Notes: generated from the sequence alone by a model not told the origin. 64,000 nt of DNA from Phascolarctos cinereus (GCF_002099425.1 NW_018343964.1:4152501-4216500), one strand, 5' to 3'. Counted from the stretch's first letter, positions 33,416 through 44,311 are shown. Numbers and translations are program-made.

Positions 33416-33797
33416 TTTCCCATTTATGTTGTGCATATTGTTCCAAATATCAAATGCTACACAGATCATACTCATTTTTATTCTATTTGTCTAATGCCAT
33501 ATATCTCCCTCTAGAGGTTTGGAGGGTATACTGTGCCTCTGTACCCCAAGTTATGCCAGTTCTTGAACTGGATATTATGGTACATACCTAGAGGAAAACC
33601 ATGAGAAGTCTGCCCCATCTTTTCTTCTTTGGCGTTTCCTCTTCCCCAATTGAATCGTTCAGCCTTGAAATTGCCCCTTTACTTAGATTTATTATTCTGG
33701 CAGAAGAGAATGTCTGTAGATTTCTCAGTAATGAGCAGGAATATAAGAAGGTATGGAACATTACTAGACTGCCACATATTGAAATGACTATGTAAGC

Positions 33798-33940
33798 AGG
33801 TGAGAGGCAGCATGGAAGAGGAGTCAGAAAGTCAGCCCTGTATGCTTTGGGCAAATCACAGCCTCCCTGTGCCTCAAGGTCAGAGTATATGTCCTATGAG
33901 GTCCCTTCCAGCTCTACACCTATGATCCCACAAATGCCAG
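33798..33940 (+). mobile_element. CORE-SINE with CR1/L3-like tail (+)
   Basis: Starts gtgagaggcagcatggaaga, lacks part of the middle, and ends gaggtcccttccagctctac. Confidence 0.7.
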
Positions 33941-34310
33941 AATTTGACTTGGTTTTCATCTAGCTGCCATATACAAACACACAGAAAGAATCTCCACTAC
34001 AACATATCTATTAAGTGATCTTCCAACTTCTGCTTGATGACTTCTTGGATAGACTTAGTTATTCATGAGTTTATTTCTGTGATCAAGCCCAAATTTTACT
34101 CTGTTGCTGCTGATTGATGTTGGCTCCTCAGGGGCCAAACAACAAAATAAATCACTCCTCCTCAGCTATCATCTTCCTCTCCCTGAATCTTCTTTTCTCT
34201 AGGATAAATATGGCCAATTCCTTCAACTTATCCTCATGTGAGATGAGCTCAAGGACCTTTACTATCCTAGTCGAACTCCTCTTGTTACCCAGGATTAAAC
34301 TATATGTGCC

Positions 34311-34383
34311 TTTTATTTATAGCAACCTTACGTATGTCTGAGCAGCAATGCCTTGAAAACTCCAAAGCAAACCTTTATTTTCA
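34311..34383 (-). repeat. Inverted repeat, left arm
   Basis: Its reverse complement matches 35414-35485 at about 90 percent by eye. The shared blocks are aaggtttgctttgg, gttttcaagg, tgctgctcag and taaggttgctata. Family unknown. Confidence 0.85.
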
Positions 34384-34556
34384 TATATTAAACTCTTATT
34401 TATAATACTTATGTTATGTATAACTATATACAAACTCTATATTATATTAATTTGCCTTATTAAATTAATTATAGTTAGTATTTAATTATTTAATAATTTA
34501 TTCTTATTTAATAATTATATGTTTAATATTATATTAAACTTTTATATATTAAACTC
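34383..34556. repeat. AT-rich block bounded by a 13-bp direct repeat
   Basis: The sequence atatattaaactc occurs at 34383-34395 and 34544-34556. It encloses almost pure A/T sequence with self-complementary runs. Confidence 0.8.
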
Positions 34557-35413
34557 ACTATATTAGTGCTGATGAAGGCAGAGTACAGTGGGACAATCAC
34601 CTTCCTATTCCTGGGAGTTAAGCCCTTTTAATGAAGCTCTAAAATCACATTAGCTCTTTTGGCAGCCGCATCATACTGATAACTTATAAAACTCCCAGAT
34701 TTTGGATATAGAAAGCAAAACAAACAAACCAACCTGTTTATCCATATCTCCTTCACCTTACACCCTGAAAAGTGATTCTTTGTACCCATGTACTATCACA
34801 CTATGTTCTGTCTCCTTTGGACCCAGTCCTGATCAATCCACCCTCCACTGTGCTCTGCCAGAGGAGCCCCATCCCTTGAACAACAACAAAAAAGGATGAG
34901 AGGGGATACAAGAAAAAAGAAAGGAATAAAAGTGGGAAGGAAGAAAGCATGATTTAGAGGCTATCTTGGAGTGATCTAGAGACCATTTGGGAGTAGTCTT
35001 CACCAACTTGGAAGTGGGATGCAAAAGGACCAGCATGCTCTTCCATTTCAGCATTCACCCTGTAGCATGTAGGTTTTCAACAACAAATCATCACCAAAAA
35101 TATTACTGAATATTTCAGCCAGGCCAAATTTGCTTTGGGACAGGTAGCAACACAATGATGTTGTGCCATAGTACTGTAGGAGTTAATGGGACCCCGGCAA
35201 GATAAAGGACAGCCTTTAAAGAGAATTTAAGCAGTTTTATGGTGATTACATTTAAATTAGACTCCATTTCCAAGGGAAAGATATACACTTATCAAATCCA
35301 ATCTGTGAGAGCCAGGGGATTTTTACAAATGCCACATACAGCTTTAGAAACCGCATGTGAAGCAGCAGAAAACAGCAACTTGAAAGGTGACCCCTGCTGT
35401 TGAAAATGCTGTG

Positions 35414-35485
35414 ATGAAAATGAAGGTTTGCTTTGGGGTTTTCAAGGTTGTGCTGCTCAGGCATATGTAAGGTTGCTATATAAAA
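35414..35485 (+). repeat. Inverted repeat, right arm
   Basis: Partner of 34311-34383, about 1 kb away in the opposite orientation. Confidence 0.85.
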
Positions 35486-35799
35486 CACCTCCTCAGGGTA
35501 TCAGGATGGGTTAGTCAAATGCAGACAGGTACCACATATCCACAAACATCTACCTAGAATCACTTGCATTAAAATCGTCCAGCTCCAAGATGACATTTTT
35601 TCCCCAAGCACTTGGAGTGTGAAACCCTTTGTTCAATTACCTGCTGAGACCAAATTCCTCTACTGAGTGAGTGGGAGCATGGGGGCTTTTTCAACATACT
35701 TCTCAAGGACATTGTTTGTCTGGAGGGGGGGAGCAGAGGAATGGGAGAGGGGAGGCTGAAGGAACAATAGGGTTAAGTGGGAAAACACAACTTAGAGAT

Positions 35800-35920
35800 C
35801 TTGATTTGACACTAACTAGCTGTGCGAATCTGAGCAAATCACTGTGAATGGGAGAGTTTCAGGAGGTGATGTGTAAGAGAGCTTTCTCTTCTAATATCCT
35901 ATGATTCTGAGGACCCCCTT
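35800..35920 (+). mobile_element. CORE-SINE relic (+)
   Basis: Reads gacactaactagctgtgcga and ctctaatatcctatgat-like tail wording. Confidence 0.5.
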
Positions 35921-36194
35921 CCTGAATGACACTATCTTCTATGTTGTTCTGGCAGTGATAATAACAGCCCTCTTCTAAAAGACAATAGTGGACAAACTGG
36001 AAGGCCACTCCAACTTATCTCTATTTTCTCTCCCCGGCTCCAAGTACTTCTCTCTTTTTGATGAAGGATTGACAGTAAGTTCATAATTTAACTTAGGTAC
36101 TCTTCACTGAGCTATAAGTGTATTGTACACACACTGAGTCTGTGAGAGATGAAAATGAATTTTTCATTAGTGAAAGTGAAATGTGGGACAACAA

Positions 36195-36470
36195 TAATAA
36201 TAGCAATGATATATATTTACAGAAAACTATGGTTTTGAAAAAAGTTCACATTTATTATCATTTTATTTGATCTTCATAACAACTCTGTGGGGCAGGAAGG
36301 CAGCCATCATACACTTTGCATATAATCAATCAATAAACCTTTATTTAGCACCTCCTATATGCTGGGCACTGTGCTAAGTGCTGGAAATTGAGACTCAGAG
36401 CAATTAATTGACTTACTCAAGGTCATATACTGCCATTAAACAGTACTCAAATATCCCACTGCAGGACTGT
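36195..36470 (-). mobile_element. MIR (antisense) with an L2 tail fragment between its parts
   Basis: 36195-36300 and 36385-36470 read as antisense MIR (atttgatcttcataacaact; aattgacttactcaaggtca). 36318-36385 is an antisense L2 end (tagcacctcctatatgctgg). Confidence 0.55.
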
Positions 36471-36814
36471 ATTATATTAAAGGTAATTCACCAAAATTTA
36501 AAAAATTCCCTTTCCCTAGTGAAGCCTTTGTCAGAATAATCGCCTTATTTGCTACTTTCCTCAATGCTCTTCCCTCTCCATAAGGGACTAAAGCTTGGCC
36601 AAGTGGCATGGACTAATTTTAGACCTAGCCTAGTGTTTGAGGGAGAAAATTTTATGAGTCTTGATTGTGACCCAAATCTACCTTTTTGGCAATCCATTGA
36701 AATTTTCAGTAAAGTCACAACTTCAGGGTCTAAACTGATTCTATGATCTGAAGGAGTAGTTGTTAAGTCTCCCCCCCAACTTCTCCCTATTCCCAAGGTT
36801 TTAGGAAAGTGTCA

Positions 36815-36895
36815 TAGAATCCTAGGTCCAGAGCTGGAAGGGATGTCAGAAGCCCCCTAGTCCAATCTCTTCATTTCGCAGTTGAGGAAATGACC
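36815..36895 (-). mobile_element. CORE-SINE tail fragment, CR1/L3-like (antisense)
   Basis: Reads atagaatcctaggtccagag and ccctagtccaatctcttcat. Confidence 0.6.
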
Positions 36896-36996
36896 CATGA
36901 ACGTCACCGAAATAATTGATATGCTTATAAAATTGGCTTTGATGATTACAGCAAAGAGAAACTATGACAGCCAAAACAATGAATCTTCCTTCAGAG

Positions 36997-37211
36997 CAGT
37001 GATCCTTAACCTTCTTTGTGCGTTTTTTAGATCCTTTTTGCAGTCTGATGCTATGTATAGGCCCCTTCTCAGGATAATATTTTTAAATGCTTAAAAGGCA
37101 GAGGATTACAAAGGAAACCAATTATGGTAAAATAAAGATATAATTATTTTTCCTGTCCAAGTGCATGGACCCCATGAAATCTATCTAGGAACTCTAGGTT
37201 AAGAACCCTTC
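36997..37211. mobile_element. hAT-type MITE with target duplication
   Basis: Inverted ends cagtgatccttaacc and ggttaagaacccttc. The flanks cttcagag (36989-36996) and ctttagag (37212-37219) match at 7 of 8 positions, the 8-bp size typical of hAT elements. The interior is AT-rich with no transposase. Confidence 0.85.
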
Positions 37212-37249
37212 CTTTAGAGCATCTGAGGAGATTGATGGGGTGGAAGTCT

Positions 37250-37312
37250 GGGAGAAAAAGAGAAGGAAGAGAGGAGAGGAGGGAGAGGAAGGAAAGTAGA
37301 AGAGACTCATGA
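37250..37312. repeat. GA-rich (polypurine) tract
   Basis: Runs of gaggagagga type sequence over about 60 bases. Confidence 0.8.
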
Positions 37313-37489
37313 AGTGAAGTAATGGCCTCCTTGTCTTTGCTCGTTTATGGAAAAGCAAAATGTCAATATAGGACTTTTAGTTCATCTAGAGAATTATATC
37401 AGCCTTGAGCTTAAAATACAAAACCAGAAGCTGTTATTGAATGGGTAGAAGGTTTGCCTCCAATGGATTGAATTTGCAGCCAGATCCAG

Positions 37490-37590
37490 TTTATTCATCT
37501 TCATAAGCATAGCCCTGTTCACAGGGCTTGGCACATAGTACAATACATGGGAGTTGAACTGAATATTTCCTTGTAAGTTTCATGGTATGA
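37490..37590 (+). mobile_element. L2 3' tail (+)
   Basis: Reads acagggcttggcacatagta (37520-37539). Confidence 0.55.
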
Positions 37591-38555
37591 CCACATATAT
37601 ATCTACATAGAGAAACCACTTTAGAGGAAAAGAGGTGTCAGAATTGTGAAAAACAAAACAAAAACCTCTCTCAAACTCCAAAAGGCAGAATGTGGTTCGA
37701 CTTACATTTTCCCTCTATGTATTAGAGGAGCAAAAATATCCCTCTGCCTCTTTTGCATGTTGGATTTTTGGCTTTAGGAATTGCTTCTTTGTTGGTTAAG
37801 ATGGAAGAAATATCATGGGAACATTAATTTTTCTTTTCAAGACTAGCATAAATCAACTTACAACTGGGAGAAGAAATTATGACCTCAGAGTTGACTCTGT
37901 TATAGCTATGTAAATTAGCTTCTCCCAAATATTCTAAAGGGTGCTTAGATTTTTTTCCTTCTTAATTAAAAAACCATCATATTTTATTTCTCACATTCTA
38001 GTCAGCTGCATATTACTGACTGTCTTGAGGTGTAAAAATTCTTTTAGGCTTAAGTTCCCACCTTCCATGCTCTTTAGTGAACTAGTAAGTGTTACTGAAA
38101 GCAAAAGGCCTCTCTGGAACCACCCAGCTGCGTACCTTAACCATTTCCTTTCCACTTATATCCATATTCTTCGATGCAGTACCTGAGTAGGGGAAAAAAG
38201 GAAAGTAATATATAGGGATGTGCTGGTAAGTGTGTAATTGTCTCTCCCCCCAAAATAACACTTTAAAGTTTAATCTGAATTATGAACATTTTCTTTATCA
38301 TTTTCTTACGTCTAGACAGCCAACAGAATGATAGATCAGCCTTGACTTGCAGCATTTGCCAATTTCTGAGGTATTTATTCTCATACTGAAAATTTAGCAA
38401 TTTTTTTTTTTTGTGAACCAGTATGAGGTGGCTTCTGCATAACTTTAGTGTCAAGTGATGCAGGCTCCCCCACTGACCATTCAGTATTTGTAAGGAACTC
38501 AACTGAAGGTTCTTGAATGGGTTCATTCCAGAAGTTCTTTCTAAGTCGTCTAAGT
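37591..38555. other. Unassigned stretch
   Basis: No repeat or exon that I can support. A short T-run lies at about 38400. Confidence 0.35.
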
Positions 38556-38592
38556 TGAATCAATCAAAACATTTATTAAGAACCTACTATGT

Positions 38593-38812
38593 GGATAGAG
38601 TACTGGGTAAGGAGTCAAGAAGACCCAAGTTCAAATCTAGCCTCAGACACTCACTAGCTCTGTGAACCTGGGCCACTTAATTACTGTCTACCTCAGTTTC
38701 CTCAACTGCAAAATAGGGATAATAGTGGCACCTTTCTCAGGATTTTTGTGATGATCAAAAGAGGTGATGTTTGTAAAGCACTTAGCACAGTCCCTAGTAT
38801 ATAACAGGGACT
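38593..38812 (+). mobile_element. MIR SINE (+)
   Basis: Reads gtggatagagtactgggtaa, cctcagtttcctcaactgca and ttgtaaagcacttagcacag. A short antisense L2 tail (38560-38592) precedes it. Confidence 0.75.
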
Positions 38813-40210
38813 TAAATGCTTATTGTCCCTCCCCTCTCCCACCTTGTAGCATTTGTCTCTATCTTCTCCTGGATACTCTCTTCACTCTTGGATTTTGTGA
38901 TATTGCCCGGTTCTCCTACTGACTATTCCTTAGTCTTCTTTGCTTGTACTTCATCCATATCAGACTCATTAACAGTAGGTACCTCTCAAGACTCTTTCCT
39001 TAGCCCCCTTCTCTTTTTCATTCCATCGTATCTCACTTGGTAAATTCATTAGGTCTCATGTCAATTATCATCTTTATGTGAATAATTCCCAGATGTCCAC
39101 CCCTGGCTATATTCATGCATCTCCAACTGCCCTTTGGATGTCTCAAACAGGATGTCCTGTAGACATCTCAAGCAGATCTCTTTCTCCCCAAATCCTTCCC
39201 CTTTCCATCTTCTCTATTATTTTTGAGATTAACACCGTTCTGCCAGTGACCAAGCCTCAAAACCTCTATATCATCTTTGACCCACTGTGGTCACTCAGCT
39301 GAAATATTCAATCTAATGCCCAATCTTTTTTTCTTTTTTTTTTCACAATTGGCATTAAGTAACTTGCTCAGAGTCACATACCTAGTAAGTGTCAAGTGTT
39401 TAGTCTGAGGCCAGATTTAAATTCAGGTCCTCCTGACTTCAGGGACAGTGCTCTATCCACTGCGCCACCTACTGCCCCTCTAATGCCCAATTTTGATGTT
39501 TAACCTTCATAACATCTCTCATTTACTTTCACTCTCTCCCCTCTCACAGACTTAACTCTAGCTTAGGTTCTCATCATCTCTTGCCAGGGCTACTCCAACA
39601 ACCTTCTAAGCGATCTCATAGCCTCTCCCTACCTCAATCTCAGTTGCCAAGACTATTCTTCTAAAATGTTGGTCTGACCATGTCATCCCACCCCCAACCC
39701 CCAACCATGAGACTTTTGGCTACTTATTTGCTCTAGGATCAAATATGAAGTTCTCTATTTGGCACTGAAAGCACCTCCTCACCTGGCCTCTTCCTATAAT
39801 TCTCATCTTTTTTATACTTTTCTCCTTTCCATGTATTCATCAATCCAACTATATGGGCTTACTTTCTATTCCTTTTCACCTTGAGACTCTGTGACGTGCA
39901 CTGGATGTTTCCTGTGCCTAGAATGCTCTGATTCTTCACCTCTACCTGTTAGTTTTCCTAGCTTCCTTCAATACTCAGATTAAATCCTACCTTCTACAGG
40001 AAGCCTTTCATTGCTAATGCTTTCACCTTTCAGGTTCCATCTACTCTGTAGAGATCTTGCATTTCCCTAAATACCTGTACATTTGCTCCCCCATTAGAAT
40101 GTAGTGTCTTTTTTTTAAACCTTTTTTTTTTATATTGCTATCTTTAAAGATATTAGCATGGTGCCTAGCACACGGTAGTCTCTTAATAAATGTTTATTGG
40201 TTGACTGATA
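38813..40210 (+). mobile_element. L2 LINE, long 3' part (+)
   Basis: Sense L2: the tatcatctttatgtgaataa zone, the gccaagactattcttctaaa zone, gttggtctgaccatgtcatc, ctacaggaagcctttcattg and a tail at about 40160-40205 (atggtgcctagcacacggta). It is interrupted by a SINE. Confidence 0.88.
39325..39478 (-). mobile_element. WSINE1-type SINE in L2 with perfect 13-bp target duplication
   Basis: T-rich start, then gtaacttgctcagagtcaca, attcaggtcctcctgacttc and ctatccactgcgccacctac. The repeat tctaatgcccaat lies at 39312-39324 and 39479-39491. Confidence 0.95.
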
Positions 40211-40214
40211 GCTT

Positions 40215-40880
40215 TAGCAGAGATCTGAAGGAGGAGGAGGAAGCTGAAGGGAGAGGGACAAAACTGAGTGGAAGGCAGTGAAAGTTCGTTGTGTGCCAGT
40301 GACAAGGCTTCCCTAGTCTTCCCATGTACTTCACACTAATTCCAGTTCTTTTTCAATGTTTTCCACCTTTGATGAATGCTGTTTTACTGAGGATTCTGCA
40401 GCATCTGTGCTGAGAATCACTGATGAATCCCAACTAGGGTACAAAGATCCATCCAGTTTTGGTAAAGAATTTTAAAATTGTTGGGACAGAGATAGGAAAG
40501 CTTACAGGAATACTTCTAGATAGGATAATTTTGCTCCTCAGTGGCATTCTTCTCATTTATCCTCTGTTTTAATCAATCAAATGAAAAAGCATAAAGGGAG
40601 AAATCAAATCATTGGAGAATCTATCATATTCTTTAAATGAGTTTTTTGCTTCTAAGGAAATCTGATTGATGAGCATTACTCAAATGTAGAATATATTACT
40701 GGTCTGCTGACAGGGAGATGACACATCAAATTAAAGACCTGGAAGTTTCCATTCCATCACAAAAAAATAAGCCACTGATTAGTCAAGCAGTAAATGCCTT
40801 CAGTGAAGAGAAACACTGAAAAATGAGTTTATAAAACTAAAAGATGATAAGGAATTATGAATCTCAGCGTTGAAGGGCCC
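40215..40880. other. Unassigned stretch
   Basis: No repeat that I can support. Confidence 0.35.
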
Positions 40881-41199
40881 TATGCATGCAGAGGTGGTTG
40901 TCTAATGCTAATCCAAAGTAAATGCATGAATCCCCTCTATATTTCCCTCCATAAGTGCTCATTTAGATTATAATTGAATACCCCTAGTGATAGGGAAGTC
41001 GCTATATGACAGGGTGGCACATTTAATTTTCAGACAGTTCTAATTATTAAGAAGTTTTTCCTTGTATTAATCCAAAATCTGCCCCCCCACTGTCTTCATG
41101 CATTGGTGCTAGTGCTACTCTATGAAACTATGTTAAAATAAATTTAATCCCTCTGCTATGTAATAAGGATAGGGATGAGATCTGTGATTTTGGCAGGGA

Positions 41200-41400
41200 A
41201 CCTCTGGCGAAGAAACTCTCAATGAAGGTTAGCACCTTCTCAGCAATTTATGGACTCAGAGAGTTTCTTACAGCAGCACTGAGACTTTAAGTGATTTTCC
41301 CAGAGCCACACATCCAGTAATTGCCAGAACTAGTACCCTTGTCCCCAGCTCCTCCTGACTTCAAGGCCAGCTCACCAAACACTATGGCACACTGCTGTCT
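41200..41400 (-). mobile_element. CORE-SINE (antisense) in CR1/L3
   Basis: Reads gcaccttctcagcaatttat, gtgattttcccagagccaca and actatggcacactgctgtct. Confidence 0.7.
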
Positions 41401-41404
41401 ATAT

Positions 41405-41618
41405 CAATGATATCAAACTGAAATAAAAATGGGTCACCAAACTGTACAGGAGAATCCCTGAAGCCTACATATTGATTCACTTTTCAAATATAACATTATC
41501 CACATTTTGTTGTATTTTTATTTATTTTGTTAAGTGTTTCCCAATTACATTTAAATCTGTTTACTGCCCCACCTCCCAACTCTGGACACTGTTGTGGTTC
41601 ATGTGTTTGATATCTCTG
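41405..41618. mobile_element. hAT-type MITE with 14-bp inverted ends and target duplication
   Basis: The left end caatgatatcaaac and right end gtttgatatctctg are inverted repeats (12 of 14). The flanks gtctatat (41397-41404) and gtctacat (41619-41626) match at 7 of 8. The interior has ttatttattttgttaagtgt, which is shared in reverse with 49605-49645. Confidence 0.85.
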
Positions 41619-41882
41619 GTCTACATAATAACTATCTTTAAATATTTGAAGGATTACCTTATCCTTCCATGCCACCATTTTTAAAAAAATTAATATTGCC
41701 TAGTTTCTTCAATTAGGCACCATACGACATCGTTCTCAATCCTCTTGCTAGCTTTGTCACATTCCTCTAAGAATGCTTTACTCTATCAATGCCTCTTTTA
41801 CAAAGTGGCATCCAGAACAAAACATAGTACTTTAGAATACAGTCTGACTAATGTAGAAGATTATTCCTTACTTTGTTGTGGA

Positions 41883-43391
41883 TTCTTTCAATTTATATTT
41901 TGCCCTGTGGTCTAGAGTATCAAGGCAGTTTTCCTTGATAATTTCTCGAAAGATGATGTCTGGGCTCTTTTTTTTAATAATGGCTTTCAGATAGTCCAAT
42001 AATTTTTAAATTATCTCTCCTAGATATGTTTTCTAGGTCAGTTATTTTTCCATTGAGATACTTCACATTGTTTTCTATTTTTTCATTCTTTTGGTTTTGT
42101 TTTACGATGTCTTGATTTCTCATAAAGTTACTAGCTTCCATTTGCTCCATTCTAATTTTTAAGCAAGCATTTTCTTTGGTGAGCTTTTGGACTTCCTTTT
42201 CCATTTGGCTTATTCTGCTTTTGGAGGTATTCTTCTCCTCACTGACTTTTTGGACCTCTTTCACCATTTGGGTTAGGTTACTTTTTAAGGTGTTATTTTC
42301 GTCAGTATTTTTTTGGGTCTCTTTTAGCAAACTGTTGACTTGGCTTTCATGATTTTCTTGCATCACTCTCATTTCTCTTCCCAGTTTTTCCTCTACTTCT
42401 CTTACTTGCTTCTCAAAATCCTTTTTGAGCTCTTCCATGGCCTGGGATGGGTTCATATTTTTCTTGTAGGCTTTGGATATATGGGCTTTGATGTTGTTGC
42501 CTTTTTCTGGTTGTATGTTTTGATCTTTGTTACCAAAGAAAGATTCTATGGTCTGACTTTTTTGTGCAGTTTGCTCATATAAAGAGAATTGGTGTGTGGA
42601 GAATGTACTGTCCCAAGCTTCTAGGGTTTTGTGCAGCTGTTTTCAGAGATACTTCTAGGGACCTGTACATTTTCAGTTCTTCCAAGGTGGTATGATCAAG
42701 GGCAAGGTATTTACTCCTTTCCTGGCCTGTGCTCTGATCTATGAGTGACCGCAAGTACTCTTTTCTGCCTTGGGAACTGTGAGGAGAATTCGCTCTTCAT
42801 TGCCACCCCAAGCTCCACCATGCCAGCTCTCCTCCTAGCCCCAGGACCACCACCCAGAACTATGACCTATTCAAACACAGGAAAAGCAAGACAACCCTTC
42901 CTCACCAACAGCAAAGAGATCCCTGCAATCCCCCTCAGCCACTTGATTCCCTCTCTCTCTGTGGGCTGAGCTCTGGAAGCAACCTCTACCCTTGGGCTGC
43001 CCTGGGATTGGGGCTGGTACTGAGATTCTCTTTCACTGAGGTCACAGACTTTTCCTGCTGACCTTCTAAGTTGTCTTTGGTGTTTGTGGGTTGAGAAGTC
43101 TGGAAACTGTCTGGGATATTCAGTCCTCTGAGGCCTGCTCCAGGTTTGCTGAGACCTGGTCTTTGCCTGTGCGCCCATGCTGAACTGTGCCCCTCTCCCA
43201 GCCTGGCACAATAGACCTTTCTAATCAACCATCCAGGTTGTCTTGGGCTGGAAATTTATTTCACCCTGTCTTTTTGTGGGTTCTGCTGCTCTAGAGCTTG
43301 TTTAGAGCCACTTTTTACAGGTATTTGGAGGGGCTTGGGGGAGAACTCAAGCAAGTCACTGCTTTTACTCTACCATCTTGGCTCTACCTCC
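41883..43391 (-). mobile_element. L1/HAL1-type LINE, complete 5' side, cut off inside ORF1
   Basis: On the minus strand it starts at about 43391 with gaggtagagccaagatggta, the usual L1 5'UTR opening (human L1 has ggaggagccaagatggc). It runs through about 900 bases of 5'UTR into ORF1 and stops at 41883 within the ERIH codons. No ORF2, 3'UTR or A tail is present. The ends carry a perfect 17-bp duplication, ccttactttgttgtgga, at 41866-41882 and 43392-43408. Confidence 0.9.
41974..42456 (-). pseudogene. L1/HAL1 ORF1p N-terminal half (coiled coil)
   Basis: 160 open codons beginning MNPSQAMEELKKDFEKQV. A heptad-rich coiled coil spans about residues 5-130 (QMEKEVQKLTKENACLKI near residue 90). The ISRRDNLKIIGLSES junction into the RRM domain follows near the end. 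L1 ORF1p is an RNA-binding trimer, and this copy lacks the RRM and C-terminal domains. The copy ends 90 bases later at the insertion boundary. It is not a host coiled-coil gene. Confidence 0.9.
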
Positions 43392-43570
43392 CCTTACTTT
43401 GTTGTGGAACCATGCTTATAGTTGTGCAACCTCAGATGATAGTGCATAGAAGTATTTGGCAACCCTTCACACTTGGAGATTGCATTCAGACTAAAATCTT
43501 TAGGCTTATCTCCATGAACTGATAATATCTAGTCATGTGTGACAGAGGCAAGACTTCTTCCTCTATCGAC

Positions 43571-43820
43571 TTAGGGCAGCTAGGTGGTGCACTGGATAGA
43601 GCTCCAGGCCTAGAGTAAGGAAGACTCATCTTTCTGAGTTCAAATCTAACCTCAGACAGTGACCCTGGGCAAGTCACTTTTGTCTGCCTCAGTTTACTCA
43701 TCTGTAAAATGAGATGGATCAGGAAATGATGAACCAGTCCAGTGTCATTGCCAAAAAAAACAAACAAACCCAAATGGGGTCATGAGGAGTTGGACACAAC
43801 TAAAAAATGACTGAACAACG
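43571..43820 (+). mobile_element. MAR1-like SINE (+)
   Basis: Reads agggcagctaggtggtgcac, ctgagttcaaatctaacctc, caaatggggtcatgaggagt and aaaaatgactgaacaacgac. Confidence 0.88.
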
Positions 43821-43974
43821 ACAATGTGCCTATCCCTTCCTATAATAGCTTTGAACTTAAGTGCAGGGCTTTTCATTTATTCCTAGTCATTTCCTTCTAT
43901 TTATATTGAGCCCAATGTTTCTACCTGTTAAGATTCTGATTTTTGCATCCTGACTTTATCATTCACCTTATTAG

Positions 43975-44065
43975 ACAACATGGTGGAGGGAAATAAGTAC
44001 CGAATGTAGAGTCCTGGGTTTGAATCCTAGCTCTGATATTTACTAAGATGGTAGGTGTGCCCAGC
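43975..44065 (+). mobile_element. MIR SINE fragment (+)
   Basis: Reads agtcctgggtttgaatccta and gctctgatatttactaa. Confidence 0.5.
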
Positions 44066-44311
44066 CATGGTCCTGGGTCCTCGTGGTCCTTTGTTCTGGC
44101 TTTGATGCTGTCTCCCAACACAAGGTTTAAATTCATTATCATTGGGGGGATAACTTTGGGGGTTGAGGGAAAGAGGTAAAATTAGCTAGATTCTGATTTA
44201 TGATGAAATCTTGGGATATGCTCATGGGTTATATTAGCTACATGACTGTCATTGACAAATTAAACTCTATGATGAGGATGATAATAATCTTCAGCATTTA
44301 ATACTTCAAGG

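Larger units (their letters stand above)
34110..34705 (-). mobile_element. CR1/L3 LINE (antisense), interrupted
   Basis: The left part (34110-34300) has cttcaacttatcctcatgtg (34221-34240) and the right part (34565-34705) has gcagagtacagtgggacaat (34578-34597), in the correct CR1/L3 order. About 260 bases between them (34305-34560) are foreign to the family. Confidence 0.75.
40885..43480 (-). mobile_element. CR1/L3 LINE (antisense), host of three insertions
   Basis: CR1/L3 wording is seen at 40980-41180 (agttctaattattaagaagt, 41036-41055; taatccctctgctatgt), 41623-41865 (ctttaaatatttgaaggatt; gtggcatccagaacaaaaca, 41806-41825) and, weakly, after 43408. The gaps are filled by a SINE, a hAT MITE and an L1/HAL1 copy. 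Confidence 0.75.

Noticed and set aside
41974-42456. 160-codon coiled-coil frame as a host structural protein gene
   Set aside because: The RRDNLKIIGLSES junction, the upstream L1 5'UTR and the flanking target duplication show that it is LINE ORF1.
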